Origin: Algorimicrobium echini
Lineage (GTDB): Bacteria; Bacteroidota; Bacteroidia; Flavobacteriales; Flavobacteriaceae
DNA length: 64,000 bases
Direction: 5' to 3'
NCBI RefSeq assembly: GCF_900115185.1
Contig: NZ_FOVN01000004.1
Span: 7,501 to 71,500 of the forward strand
Shown: positions 11,754-19,961 of the stretch, one piece after another
Layout of the letters: each line of letters opens with the position of its first letter
Numbering within the stretch: position 1 is the first letter of the stretch
The notes under the pieces: generated by a model
The model's input: the letters and a program-made list of their open reading frames with translations, nothing else
The model's database searches: none
What the model was told of the DNA's origin: nothing
Translations under genes and position numbers: made by a program

Positions 11754-12251
11754 CATGGTTCAATTCAAGCAAGACTATTTCAAAAAAAGAAACATTTTTT
11801 AAATACAACTTTCAAAATGTATTGACATGTTGTGAAAATGTTTCGGTTATTGTTTTTCTTGATGTTTTGTCTTTTAGCAAATCATCACTATGAATTGCGT
11901 ACACTCAAAACATTGTTTCATAGACTCCTTATTACTTTCGCTTAAAAGAGACATTTTGAAAACTTTCAACTTTTTCTATTACTAACTGCTTAAACATTTA
12001 GCATATTAAAAAGTATCATGATTTTTTAGTTAGGCGCTGTAAAACGCTTACCTCAAAACCTCAAAAAACAATAAAATGTTAAGAACGTTTCTTTACAAGA
12101 ATTAAAAGTAAATTTGCTTTTTCAAGCAAAACCAACTCAAGTGTCTATTAATTCTGTAGCTAATATAAAGCGAAATACATATTTGTAAAAATATTTAAAG
12201 CGTTATATATCAACAATTTACTAACTTTAGTTATTAACTTTTGTTAATAAA
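11754..12251. other. Remainder of the long intergenic region
   Basis: About 500 bp without a convincing gene. Very AT-rich. Visible structure: a perfect hairpin TTTGCTT-TTTC-AAGCAAA at 12113-12130, overlapping a plus-strand TAAATTTG promoter-like octamer (12109-12116). Short ORFs exist (31 codons, plus, from 11890; 15 codons, minus, from 11921), but neither has protein-like features. No tRNA, tmRNA, RNase P or SRP signature was seen. Confidence 0.5.
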
Positions 12252-12277
12252 AAAAGCCCTGTAAAAACAGGGCTTTT
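12252..12277 (-). terminator. Rho-independent terminator after rplS
   Basis: Perfect 10-bp stem AAAAGCCCTG / CAGGGCTTTT with loop TAAAAA and a T-run on the minus strand, 20 bp after the rplS stop. Confidence 0.9.
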
Positions 12278-12296
12278 CAACGTTATCAACAAATAA

Positions 12297-12650
12297 TTAA
12301 CGTTTCATGCTTTCTTTTATTCTAGCTTTCTTACCAGTTAAGCCTCTAAAGTAGTAGATACGTGCACGACGTACTTTACCACGTTTGTTAACTTCAACTT
12401 TTTGTAAAGCTGGCATATTAATAGGGAAAATACGTTCAACACCTACTGTACCAGACATTTTTCTGATTGTAAATGTTTCAGAAGTACCTGTTCCTCTTTT
12501 TTGAATAACAACACCTCTAAAGAACTGTGTACGAACTTTTTCACCTTCTCTAATTTCGTAATAAACTGTAATTGTGTCTCCAGCACTAAACTCTGGAAAA
12601 TCTTTTTTTGGTACAAACTCTTGTTGTACAAATTTGATTAAAGATTCCAT
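12297..12650 (-). CDS. rplS: 50S ribosomal protein L19
   Basis: Large-subunit protein bL19 at the subunit interface. The 117-residue length and core motifs fit: FSAGDTITVYYEIREGEK, RTQFFRGVVIQKRGTG, ETFTIRKMSGTVGVERIFPI, ending with basic RGKVRRARIYYFRGLTGK. The ATG directly follows a ~70-nt leader with a consensus promoter (TTG-N19-TATCTTTG), and a strong terminator follows. In many bacteria rplS and trmD share one operon; here both are present in the order trmD-rplS, 143 bp apart, and rplS also has its own promoter. Confidence 0.98.
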   Translation of the reverse strand: MESLIKFVQQEFVPKKDFPEFSAGDTITVYYEIREGEKVRTQFFRGVVIQKRGTGTSETFTIRKMSGTVGVERIFPINMPALQKVEVNKRGKVRRARIYYFRGLTGKKARIKESMKR

Positions 12651-12724
12651 ATCTTTTATTTTTAACTTAATTAATCCGAAACAACATTCACGATTATCGC
12701 CAGAGGTTAACTCGAAATTGGGTG

Positions 12725-12754
12725 CAAAGATAACTATTTATAAATAACTTGCAA
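12725..12754 (-). promoter_or_regulatory. Consensus Bacteroidota promoter of rplS
   Basis: Minus-strand TTG (12754-12752), 19-bp spacer, then TATCTTTG (12732-12725). This matches the TTG-N(17-23)-TAnnTTTG consensus for the primary sigma factor of Bacteroidota, the best match in the window. It predicts a start near 12718 and a ~68-nt 5' leader on rplS. Confidence 0.7.
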
Positions 12755-12793
12755 TTAATAATTTTACTTTTTAAAAGTGTATTATTAAAATAT

Positions 12794-13474
12794 TTATTTC
12801 CTGTCTAATAAGTCAGGTCTACGTGCTTTAGTACGTTCATAGGCTTGTTCTTCACGCCATTTTTCAATTTTTGGAAAGTTACCACTAAACAATAATTCGG
12901 GTACTTTCCAGCCTTTGTATTCCCGTGGTCTAGTATAAATTGGCGGTGCCAATAGGTTGTCTTGAAAGGAGTCTGTTAAAGCAGAGGTTTCATTTCCTAA
13001 TACACCAGGGATTAAGCGTATAATTGCGTCGCATAAAACAGCTGCGCCAAGTTCACCTCCTGAAAGGACATAGTCGCCAATGGAAATTTCACGTGTTATA
13101 AAATGATCACGCACACGTTGATCTACGCCTTTATAATGTCCGCATAAAATAATAATGTTCTCTTTTAATGAAACTTGGTTGGCGATACTTTGATTTAAGG
13201 TTTCACCATCAGGTGTCATATATATAATTTCGTCATACTTACGTTCAGATTGCAATTGTGTAATACACTTATCAATTGGCTCAATCATCATGACCATACC
13301 AGCGCCACCACCAAATTGGTAGTCGTCTATGGTTTTGTAATTATCGGATGTATAATCACGTAAATTATGAAAATGTACCTCTACCAAATTAGCATCTATA
13401 GCGCGTTTTAAAATTGACGCTTCAAACGGGCTTTTTAATAATTCTGGTAAAACGGTTATTATGTCAATACGCAT
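12794..13474 (-). CDS. trmD: tRNA (guanosine(37)-N1)-methyltransferase
   Basis: Methylates G37 next to the anticodon using SAM, preventing +1 frameshifts. It shows the SPOUT trefoil-knot signatures [13 protein letters not shown] (N-terminus), [27 protein letters not shown] and [17 protein letters not shown]. The C-terminal domain includes [20 protein letters not shown]. The ATG at 13474 gives the classical start. A TTG 21 bp upstream overlaps a promoter -7 element and would add seven non-conserved residues. About 226 residues, the usual length. Confidence 0.97.
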   Translation of the reverse strand: MRIDIITVLPELLKSPFEASILKRAIDANLVEVHFHNLRDYTSDNYKTIDDYQFGGGAGMVMMIEPIDKCITQLQSERKYDEIIYMTPDGETLNQSIANQVSLKENIIILCGHYKGVDQRVRDHFITREISIGDYVLSGGELGAAVLCDAIIRLIPGVLGNETSALTDSFQDNLLAPPIYTRPREYKGWKVPELLFSGNFPKIEKWREEQAYERTKARRPDLLDRK

Positions 13475-13492
13475 GATGAAAATTTTATATTG

Positions 13493-13500
13493 CAAATATA
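13493..13500 (-). promoter_or_regulatory. Promoter -7 element of trmD
   Basis: Minus-strand TATATTTG, 18 bp before the trmD ATG. It implies a very short leader and argues against the upstream TTG start. Confidence 0.5.
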
Positions 13501-13572
13501 ATTGAAATGTTTGTGGGAATTTTAAGTTTTTAGTTGAAGTTATTTAGCAAATTGCGTTTGTTTGAAAACAAA

Positions 13573-13604
13573 AAAAATCTACAAACGGAAGGTTGTAGAT
13601 TTTT
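13573..13604 (-). terminator. Rho-independent terminator after the coiled-coil membrane protein gene
   Basis: 12-bp stem AAAAATCTACAA / TTGTAGATTTTT with loop ACGGAAGG, followed by a T-run on the minus strand. It lies just past the stop of the 13626-14237 gene and separates it from trmD. Confidence 0.85.
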
Positions 13605-13625
13605 TGGCTATTGTGTCAAGAAATT

Positions 13626-14237
13626 TTAATTAATTCCTTTTTGCTTATTCAATTCATCTTGAAGTTGGCGTCTAACTTTTTGCTCTCGTTCTAAAGCTGT
13701 ACGTCTGTGTTCTTCAAATTCTTCTTCGGTTTCCGATAGGTTTTTTTTAGCCTCTCGTGTTACAGCATTGCTATTCTTAAATTTGTATACAAATAGTAGT
13801 AATAAACCAAGAAGAATAGCTATTATGGACCACATAAGTGCATTATAGCTTGGTTTAGTCATTTGTAAACCAAATAATTCCATGTTGTTTTTTTCGTTGG
13901 TCGTTTTATTTAGGGCTTCTTCAGAATTTTTTAAACTACTTTTTAAACTGGCTATTTCACTATTCTGATTGGAGATGGTTCCTTCGGCAGTTTCTAATTC
14001 CGAATGAATTGATTTTAAGGAATCTAATGTATGAGCCTTTAATTTATACAACCAGGTTTCTTTTACAACCTTATAATCTTGATAGTTGTTAGAGCGTTTT
14101 ATTACGTATTCAAATTGGTTGTCAATGGTTCCGTTGTCTAAAGATAATTGATCGTCATCTTCTGATGTGCTTTGAGCATTTATAGTTGCATAACTAGCTA
14201 TAAATAAAAGTAATAGAATTTTTTTTAGGCTGTTCAT
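13626..14237 (-). CDS. Predicted periplasmic coiled-coil, single-TM protein of unknown function
   Basis: 203 residues. Signal peptide (MNSLKKILLLLFIASYATINAQ), then an acidic segment (STSEDDDQLSLDN) and a helical region. Residues ~75-118 form a coiled coil (SLKSIHSELETAEGTI, SLKSSLKNSEEALNK). One TM helix follows at ~134-151 (MWSIIAILLGLLLLFVYKF), then a charged cytosolic tail, also predicted coiled coil (EEEFEEHRRTALEREQ). Small Flavobacteriia proteins of this kind sit next to trmD and I believe are sometimes labelled as tRNA methyltransferase by proximity; nothing here resembles an enzyme. A role as an envelope linker or scaffold is only a guess from topology. Confidence 0.8.
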   Translation of the reverse strand: MNSLKKILLLLFIASYATINAQSTSEDDDQLSLDNGTIDNQFEYVIKRSNNYQDYKVVKETWLYKLKAHTLDSLKSIHSELETAEGTISNQNSEIASLKSSLKNSEEALNKTTNEKNNMELFGLQMTKPSYNALMWSIIAILLGLLLLFVYKFKNSNAVTREAKKNLSETEEEFEEHRRTALEREQKVRRQLQDELNKQKGIN

Positions 14238-14308
14238 TTGTTAGTTGTAAAGATATGTTGTTGCTAAAATAAGAAAATATGTTTAGTATAAAACACAATA
14301 CTTGAAAA

Positions 14309-14325
14309 GCCTCTCGTTTGGAGGC
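14309..14325. repeat. REP-like hairpin, copy 1
   Basis: GCCTC-TCGTTTG-GAGGC hairpin between genes. Its core TCTCGTTTGGAG (12 nt) recurs exactly, on the opposite strand, in the hairpin at 60295-60313. Two copies suggest a small dispersed palindromic repeat. Confidence 0.4.
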
Positions 14326-14382
14326 CAATTAATATACGAACAGCTTTAAAATTTAGATGTTAGGGTTGTGGTTTTTTCAAAA

Positions 14383-14413
14383 AAAAATCTCGCTAATTAT
14401 AAGCGAGATTTTT
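14383..14413 (-). terminator. Rho-independent terminator after gap
   Basis: 11-bp stem AAAAATCTCGC / GCGAGATTTTT with T-runs on both strands, 20 bp after the gap stop codon. Confidence 0.88.
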
Positions 14414-14432
14414 TTTACCTAAATATTGCCGA

Positions 14433-15881
14433 TTAATAATAGGTGTAACGTCTAACTTTTGCAATATATTTTGCAAGTCTAATTACTTGATGACTGTAGC
14501 CATACTCATTGTCATACCATATGTATAATATGGCGTTTTTACCGTCTGGACGTACAATAGTTGCTTTACTATCAAAAATTGCTGGTGCAGAGCAGCCTAC
14601 AATGTCACTTGAAACTAATTCATCACTCAACTCGTATTTAATTTGTTCCACTAAATCGCCTTCTAAAGCATATTTTTTTAGTGTGGTATTAATAGCTTCC
14701 AAAGAAGTTGCTTTTTCTAAATCTAAATTTAAAATAGCTAGAGAACCATTAGGAACGGGAACTCGAATAGCATTGGATGTTAATTTACCTTCTAGACTTG
14801 GTAAAGCTTTTGATACAGCACTTCCAGCTCCAGTTTCTGTAATTACCATATTTAAGGCAGCTGCACGGCCACGACGGTATTTGCCGTGGAAGTTGTCTAC
14901 AAGATTTTGGTCATTTGTATAGGCATGAATGGTTTCTAAATGCCCACTTTTTACACCAAACGTATCTTCAATAGCTTTTAAAACAGGTGTAATAGCATTG
15001 GTTGTACAGGAGGCGGCTGAAAATATATCAACAGTATCAGGACTGTGCTCTTGATGATTAACACCATGAACAATGTTTGGAACGCCTTTGCCTGGTGCTG
15101 TTAATAATACCTTATCAGCACCTTTAGATTTTAAATGTCTGCTTAAAGCGTCATGATCTCTAAATGCGCCAGTGTTATCAATAATTAAAGCATGATTGAT
15201 GCCATATTTTGTATAATCAATATCTTCTGGTGCATTAGCAGAGATGATATTAACTGTTGTTCCGTTTATAATTAGAGCGCTATTTTCAAGGTCTGCAACA
15301 ACTGTTCCTGAAAAATCACCATGTACCGAATCGTTACGTAATAGGGATGCTCTTTTTTCTAGAACCGTTTCATCTATTTTACCGCGTGTAACAATAGCTC
15401 TTAATCGTAACTGGCTACCTTTACCAGTTTTTGTCATCAATTCACGTGCTACTAAACGACCAATACGGCCAAAACCATACAGCACCACATCTTTTGGTTG
15501 TATGGTATTTTCAGTTTTAGCATCTTGTAATTTATCTGCAACAAATGCTAACGCATTACTAAATTTTTTCTCTTCTAAATGGTATTCGTAGGTTAATTTA
15601 CCAATATCCAATTTAGCTGGTGGCAAATCCAAAGTTTTAATGGCTTGGGCAATTTCTACAGAGTCGAAAATAGAAATTGGTTTTTGAACAAACTCGCCTG
15701 CATATTCATGTAAATTTAGAATTTCACTGACGTTACGGTCAATTAATTGATTTCTAAATAGGACCAGCTCGATAGATTTGTCATACCAAAGATCGCTAAT
15801 AATTTTAATAAATTCTACCGTAGCTCGTCGTCTATCGGCTTGAAATGCTAATTCGCTTTCATAAGTTTCGTTAAAACTCAT
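14433..15881 (-). CDS. gap: Glyceraldehyde-3-phosphate dehydrogenase, long form
   Basis: NAD(P)-dependent interconversion of glyceraldehyde-3-phosphate and 1,3-bisphosphoglycerate. The catalytic motif ASCTTNAITPVL places the nucleophile at Cys292. Other family signatures: VVLYGFGRIGRLVARELM (Rossmann start, ~130), LETIHAYTNDQNLVDN, RGRAAALNMVITETGA and WYDNEYGYSHQVI near the end. At 482 residues it is ~145 longer than standard GAPDH; the extra part is an N-terminal helical extension (~1-125) seen in a distinct subgroup. Whether it works in glycolysis or gluconeogenesis is not shown. Monocistronic: promoter-like element upstream, terminator downstream. Confidence 0.95.
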   Translation of the reverse strand: MSFNETYESELAFQADRRRATVEFIKIISDLWYDKSIELVLFRNQLIDRNVSEILNLHEYAGEFVQKPISIFDSVEIAQAIKTLDLPPAKLDIGKLTYEYHLEEKKFSNALAFVADKLQDAKTENTIQPKDVVLYGFGRIGRLVARELMTKTGKGSQLRLRAIVTRGKIDETVLEKRASLLRNDSVHGDFSGTVVADLENSALIINGTTVNIISANAPEDIDYTKYGINHALIIDNTGAFRDHDALSRHLKSKGADKVLLTAPGKGVPNIVHGVNHQEHSPDTVDIFSAASCTTNAITPVLKAIEDTFGVKSGHLETIHAYTNDQNLVDNFHGKYRRGRAAALNMVITETGAGSAVSKALPSLEGKLTSNAIRVPVPNGSLAILNLDLEKATSLEAINTTLKKYALEGDLVEQIKYELSDELVSSDIVGCSAPAIFDSKATIVRPDGKNAILYIWYDNEYGYSHQVIRLAKYIAKVRRYTYY

Positions 15882-15952
15882 TGTGTATTAATTTTAGTGT
15901 GTTGTTAAATTATATCAATCCAAGCTGTTTTTAAGGTTCTTGAATTTGAGTG

Positions 15953-15960
15953 CAAAAATA
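15953..15960 (-). promoter_or_regulatory. Promoter -7 element of gap
   Basis: Minus-strand TATTTTTG (TAnnTTTG), ~71 bp before the gap ATG. No good -33 element seen. Confidence 0.4.
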
Positions 15961-15996
15961 GTATATTTCAAACGTTTTCGTAGTGTTTTTTTAAAT

Positions 15997-16040
15997 AAAA
16001 AAATCCCTATAATATAAGTTTATACTGTAGGGATTTTTTT
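15997..16040 (-). terminator. Rho-independent terminator after the HtrA protease gene
   Basis: 13-bp perfect stem AAAAAAATCCCTA / TAGGGATTTTTTT with an 18-nt loop; T-runs on both strands. It lies 14 bp after the protease stop. Confidence 0.88.
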
Positions 16041-16053
16041 GGTTTGCAGCTTG

Positions 16054-17469
16054 TTATCTAAAAATAAAGCTTTGCTTTTGGCCTCGAGTATTAATAATGC
16101 TTATTTTTTCAATTCGCTTTTCAAAATCGGAACCGTATTTCTTTTTAAGATTTGTAATATCATCAATACTATTAATTTGATTGTCATTAATATCTGTAAT
16201 GATATAGCCTTTATTTAAACCAATTTTTTGATATAACCAGTAATTGTCACTTTTAGTAACTAAAACGCCATGATCTATTTCATACCTTTCTTTTATGTCG
16301 TCTGATATATTTTTTACTTGAATATCTAAAAATTCGGTCGTTAAAATTTCAAATTTTGATAAGGTTACAGGAACTAATTCTTCAGAATTGTTTCTCATTA
16401 TCATAACATTAACTACATCATTCGGGCGTTTGGTATTTAAGTAGCCAGTTAAATCTGCAAATTTTGAAATTTTAACATTGTCAATTTTTGTAATGATATC
16501 TCCTTTTTGGATACCTGCTAGGTCTGCTCCCGATTTGGCTTCCACGGCACCAACATAAAACCCTTCGGTTAGATTAACCTCCAATTCTTCAGACGTTCTT
16601 CCATTTAAGCTAATGCCACTTACCCCTAATATACCATTTTGGACATTTCCAAATTCCATAATATCCTCGACGACTTTGCGAGCTATATTACTTGGAACGG
16701 CAAAGGAGTAGCCAATATAAGATCCTGTTTGAGAACTGATAGCCGTATTAATCCCTATTAAGTCTCCATTTTTATTTACTAAAGCACCTCCAGAATTTCC
16801 TGGGTTTACTGCGGCATCTGTTTGGATAAAGGACTGGTAATTTTGTCCGGATAAATCACGAGATTTAGCTGAAATAATACCGGCAGTAACTGTTGATGTT
16901 AAGTTAAATGGATTACCAACAGCTAAAACCCATTCACCAATTTTAGCTGTGTCTGAATCGCCAAACGTTATGAATGGTAAATCTTCATCAGCTTCAATTT
17001 TTAGTAATGCAATGTCAGTTTTAGGATCTGTTCCTATTAGAGTAGCGTTATAAATTTTATTATCATTAGTTGTAATGGATAACTCTTTGGCTCCAGCAAT
17101 CACGTGGTTATTGGTAATAATATATCCGTTTTTATTAATAATAACTCCACTTCCTGTACCAACTTGTGCTTGTTGAGAACGTCTGCCATAAAAGAAATCC
17201 TCTAAAGTTGTGGGTGCAGAAACGACTGCTGTGTTTTTAACGTGTACAACAGCGTGAACTGTTTCTTCAGCTGCCTGAACAAAGTCTGGAGCTTCAGCTG
17301 GATTTAATAAATGAGCACTATTGTAATTTGTTGGAAAATAGGTTGTTTGGTCTTGTTGTTTTTCTGCTGTAACCGTTAAAGTTTCTGGTTCTAAAAATAG
17401 TTTATAGGCCGATAAAGTTAATATACCACCTAAAATGGAAACAAAAACGAGAGTTAGTAACTTTTTCAT
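16054..17469 (-). CDS. DegP/DegQ (HtrA) family periplasmic serine protease
   Basis: Periplasmic quality-control protease/chaperone. N-terminal signal anchor (MKKLLTLVFVSILGGILTLSAY). Trypsin-like domain ~65-270 with the catalytic triad in IITNNHVIAGA (His), DPKTDIALLKIEA (Asp) and AVNPGNSGGALVNKNG (Ser226). First PDZ domain ~280-375 (SGADLAGIQKGDIITKIDNV); the second, ~385-470, is more divergent (IGLNKGYIITDINDNQI). 471 residues fits DegP/DegQ. The loop before the triad (LEDFFYGRRSQQAQVGTGSG) resembles the LA-loop region. Alone, followed by a strong terminator. Confidence 0.94.
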   Translation of the reverse strand: MKKLLTLVFVSILGGILTLSAYKLFLEPETLTVTAEKQQDQTTYFPTNYNSAHLLNPAEAPDFVQAAEETVHAVVHVKNTAVVSAPTTLEDFFYGRRSQQAQVGTGSGVIINKNGYIITNNHVIAGAKELSITTNDNKIYNATLIGTDPKTDIALLKIEADEDLPFITFGDSDTAKIGEWVLAVGNPFNLTSTVTAGIISAKSRDLSGQNYQSFIQTDAAVNPGNSGGALVNKNGDLIGINTAISSQTGSYIGYSFAVPSNIARKVVEDIMEFGNVQNGILGVSGISLNGRTSEELEVNLTEGFYVGAVEAKSGADLAGIQKGDIITKIDNVKISKFADLTGYLNTKRPNDVVNVMIMRNNSEELVPVTLSKFEILTTEFLDIQVKNISDDIKERYEIDHGVLVTKSDNYWLYQKIGLNKGYIITDINDNQINSIDDITNLKKKYGSDFEKRIEKISIINTRGQKQSFIFR

Positions 17470-17603
17470 AATCTATATAATTGTTTTAATTAAATGAATA
17501 ACGTTTAAAATTAATTTATTATTGAATGGTATTTTCAAGTTTAACTTTTTTTAACGCCTATTTTAACGGCTATTTAACATAGAAAAAAACCATCATTAAT
17601 TCA

Positions 17604-17611
17604 TATATTTG
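17604..17611 (+). promoter_or_regulatory. Promoter -7 element of dapF operon
   Basis: TATATTTG ends 8 bp before the dapF ATG. Transcription starting a few nt downstream would leave almost no 5' leader. No clear -33 TTG. Confidence 0.5.
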
Positions 17612-17619
17612 CCCTGCTT

Positions 17620-18399
17620 ATGACTTACACATTTTATAAATATCAAGGAACAGGAAACGATTTTATTCTGATTGATAATCGTCAACTAGAGTTTTGCAAA
17701 AACAATACCAAAACTATTAAATTGTTATGTAACAGACGTTTTGGCATTGGTGCAGACGGTTTAATTTTGTTAGAACAACATGATACACTCGATTTTAAAA
17801 TGGTGTATTATAATGCTGATGGAAATGAAAGTTCTATGTGCGGCAATGGTGGTAGGTGTATTGTGGCTTTTGCTCATTTTTTAGGTATTATAAATAACAG
17901 CACGCAATTTATGGCTGTAGATGGCGAGCATAAGGCCTTAATTGAAGATGATATCATAAAACTCAAAATGCAAAATGTACCTGAAGTGAGCCTTTTTGAC
18001 ACACACGTATTTTTAAATACAGGTTCACCACATCATGTTCAAATGGAAACCAATTTGGCCCATTTAAATGTAAAAAAAATAGGGTCACAAATTAGACATG
18101 GTGAGCCCTATAATGCGTTAGGTGCTAATGTGAATTTTGTTACAAAAAATAACGAATCTAATTTTTCTGTTAGAACTTACGAACGTGGTGTTGAAGATGA
18201 AACATTGTCCTGTGGTACTGGTGTTACTGCTGTGGCCATTGCAATGCACGCCATTGGAGAGACAGAAAAAAATCTGATTACTTTAGAAACTGAAGGTGGT
18301 AAACTTCAGGTCTCGTTTGAAAACAATAATTCTGAATATCAAAATATTTGGCTTATTGGTTCTGCAAATTATGTTTTTAAAGGCGAAATTGTATGTTAA
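17620..18399 (+). CDS. dapF: Diaminopimelate epimerase
   Basis: Converts LL- to meso-diaminopimelate, the last step before lysine and the cross-linking residue of peptidoglycan. Both catalytic cysteines are visible in their standard settings: ESSMCGNGGRCIVAFAH (~residue 73) and ETLSCGTGVTAVAIAM (~206). N-terminus FYKYQGTGNDFILIDNR is typical. 259 residues, normal length. The next gene overlaps by 7 bp (18393-18399), starting a plus-strand run that also carries mltG, so cell-wall precursor supply and glycan processing are co-located. dapA lies separately at 36.9 kb. Confidence 0.97.
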   Translation: MTYTFYKYQGTGNDFILIDNRQLEFCKNNTKTIKLLCNRRFGIGADGLILLEQHDTLDFKMVYYNADGNESSMCGNGGRCIVAFAHFLGIINNSTQFMAVDGEHKALIEDDIIKLKMQNVPEVSLFDTHVFLNTGSPHHVQMETNLAHLNVKKIGSQIRHGEPYNALGANVNFVTKNNESNFSVRTYERGVEDETLSCGTGVTAVAIAMHAIGETEKNLITLETEGGKLQVSFENNNSEYQNIWLIGSANYVFKGEIVC

Positions 18400-18914
18400 C
18401 ACTAAATGGTAAGCATATCTACTTAAGAGCTTTAGAACCAGAAGATTTAGATTTTATTTACACAATAGAAAATGACGAATCTATCTGGGAATTGAGTAGT
18501 ACTCAAACTCCTTATTCTAGATATTTAATAAAAGAATATCTTGAGAATGCGCATAAAGATATTTACGAGGTAAAACAATTACGCTTGTTAATTGCCAATG
18601 ATAATCATGAATCCATTGGTTTAATAGATTTATTTGATTGCGATTTTAAAAATAAACGTGCTGGTATTGGCATACTTATTTACAGCAAACCAAGTAGGCA
18701 AAAAGGATTTGGTGACGAAGCTTTGAAGCTTTTGATGTCTTATGCTAAATCACATTTAGATTTACATCAGTTATTTTGTAATATTTCTGAAGACAATAAT
18801 GTAAGTTTAAATTTGTTTGAAAATAATGGGTTTAAAAAAATAGGATTAAAAAAAGATTGGAATTTTATAAACGGTTCCTTTAAAAACGAATATTTATTAC
18901 AACGAATTTTTTAA
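18393..18914 (+). CDS. GNAT family N-acetyltransferase (RimJ/RimL-like)
   Basis: 173 residues with the Acetyltransf_3 layout: LNGKHIYLRALEPEDLDFIYTIEND at the N-terminus, and the acetyl-CoA loop region around YSKPSRQKGFGDEALKLLMSY in place of the common Q/RxxGxG/A. It ends with the NVSLNLFENNGFKKIG motif. It should transfer an acetyl group to an amine, possibly a protein N-terminus or antibiotic; the substrate cannot be told. It overlaps dapF by 7 bp and ends 1 bp before the mltG ATG, so it is translated from the same message. A role in cell-wall metabolism would be inference from position only. Confidence 0.85.
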   Translation: MLTLNGKHIYLRALEPEDLDFIYTIENDESIWELSSTQTPYSRYLIKEYLENAHKDIYEVKQLRLLIANDNHESIGLIDLFDCDFKNKRAGIGILIYSKPSRQKGFGDEALKLLMSYAKSHLDLHQLFCNISEDNNVSLNLFENNGFKKIGLKKDWNFINGSFKNEYLLQRIF

Positions 18915-18915
18915 C

Positions 18916-19959
18916 ATGTATATCAAAAAAATACTTTGGGCTATTTCACTAATCGGATTGTTAGTGGCAGCCTACTTTGCTTACTTTGTTTATAGTGCCA
19001 TGTTTGCACCTAATACAGCATTTAATAATCAAGAGGCATATATTTATATTCCAACAAATGCACAATATTCTGATGTTCGTGAGCAGCTACAACCATTATT
19101 AAAAGATATGTCGTCATTTGACGCATTGGCAAATCAGAAAAAATACACGACAAATATTAAAGCAGGACGATATGCTATTAAAAAGGGAATGAATAACAAC
19201 GATATTATAAATTCTATTCGTAGTAATAATTTGCCCTTTAATTTGTCCTTTAATAACCAACAAACTCTTGAGGATCTAGCAGGAAGAGTTAGCATGCAAA
19301 TAGAGGCAGACAGTGTTTCACTGATTACAGCTATGAGAGATCCCGAGTTTTTAAAAGCTAATAATTTTTCGAATGCAACTGCATTGGGCATGTATCTTCC
19401 TAATAGTTATGAATTTTTTTGGAATACTTCTGCAGAGCAGTTCAGAGATAGGATGTTAACTGAATATAATCGGTTTTGGACAGAAGATAGATTAGCAAAA
19501 GCCGATGCGCTCAATTTGTCGCAAAATGAAGTTATGACCTTGGCCTCTATTGTTTATGAAGAGTCTAAGCAGGCTAACGAGCAGCCTCGTGTTGCAGGTG
19601 TTTATATTAATAGACTGCGAATTAAAATGCCGTTGCAAGCAGATCCAACTTTAAAATTTGCAGCCTATCAATTACCAGAATATCAAAATACGGTTATCAA
19701 GCGAGTGCTGAATAAACACAAAGAAATTGAATCACCTTACAATACTTATAAATACGCAGGCCTTCCACCAGGATTAGTAACCATGCCTGATATTTCTGCT
19801 ATAAATGCGGTTTTAAATCATGAAAACCACAATTATTTATATTTTGCAGCAGATGCCAAACGTTTGGGCTATCATAAGTTTGCCAAAACGTTAAGTCAAC
19901 ATAACGCTAATGCGCGTGAATACCAGAGATATCTATCTCAACAAGGTATTTATCAATAA
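18916..19959 (+). CDS. mltG: Endolytic murein transglycosylase MltG
   Basis: Cleaves nascent peptidoglycan strands and is thought to terminate glycan elongation. One N-terminal TM helix (ILWAISLIGLLVAAYFAYFVY), a LysM-like subdomain (~40-120) and the YceG catalytic domain. The catalytic Glu is in MTLASIVYEESKQ (~residue 216), followed by PRVAGVYINRLRIKMPLQADPT and SPYNTYKYAGLPPGLV, both family signatures. 347 residues, normal. It begins 1 bp after the GNAT stop, and a DUF2279 gene follows 2 bp later. Confidence 0.96.
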   Translation: MYIKKILWAISLIGLLVAAYFAYFVYSAMFAPNTAFNNQEAYIYIPTNAQYSDVREQLQPLLKDMSSFDALANQKKYTTNIKAGRYAIKKGMNNNDIINSIRSNNLPFNLSFNNQQTLEDLAGRVSMQIEADSVSLITAMRDPEFLKANNFSNATALGMYLPNSYEFFWNTSAEQFRDRMLTEYNRFWTEDRLAKADALNLSQNEVMTLASIVYEESKQANEQPRVAGVYINRLRIKMPLQADPTLKFAAYQLPEYQNTVIKRVLNKHKEIESPYNTYKYAGLPPGLVTMPDISAINAVLNHENHNYLYFAADAKRLGYHKFAKTLSQHNANAREYQRYLSQQGIYQ

Positions 19960-19961
19960 AC

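Noticed and set aside
11874-11921. 15-codon minus-strand ORF with AAGGAG just upstream (11925-11930)
   Set aside because: The AAGGAG is only 3 nt from the ATG, which is too close, and Bacteroidota rarely use Shine-Dalgarno sites. No coding character.
11890-11985. 31-codon plus-strand ORF in the large gap
   Set aside because: No protein-like features, no promoter in place; expected by chance in 500 bp of AT-rich DNA.
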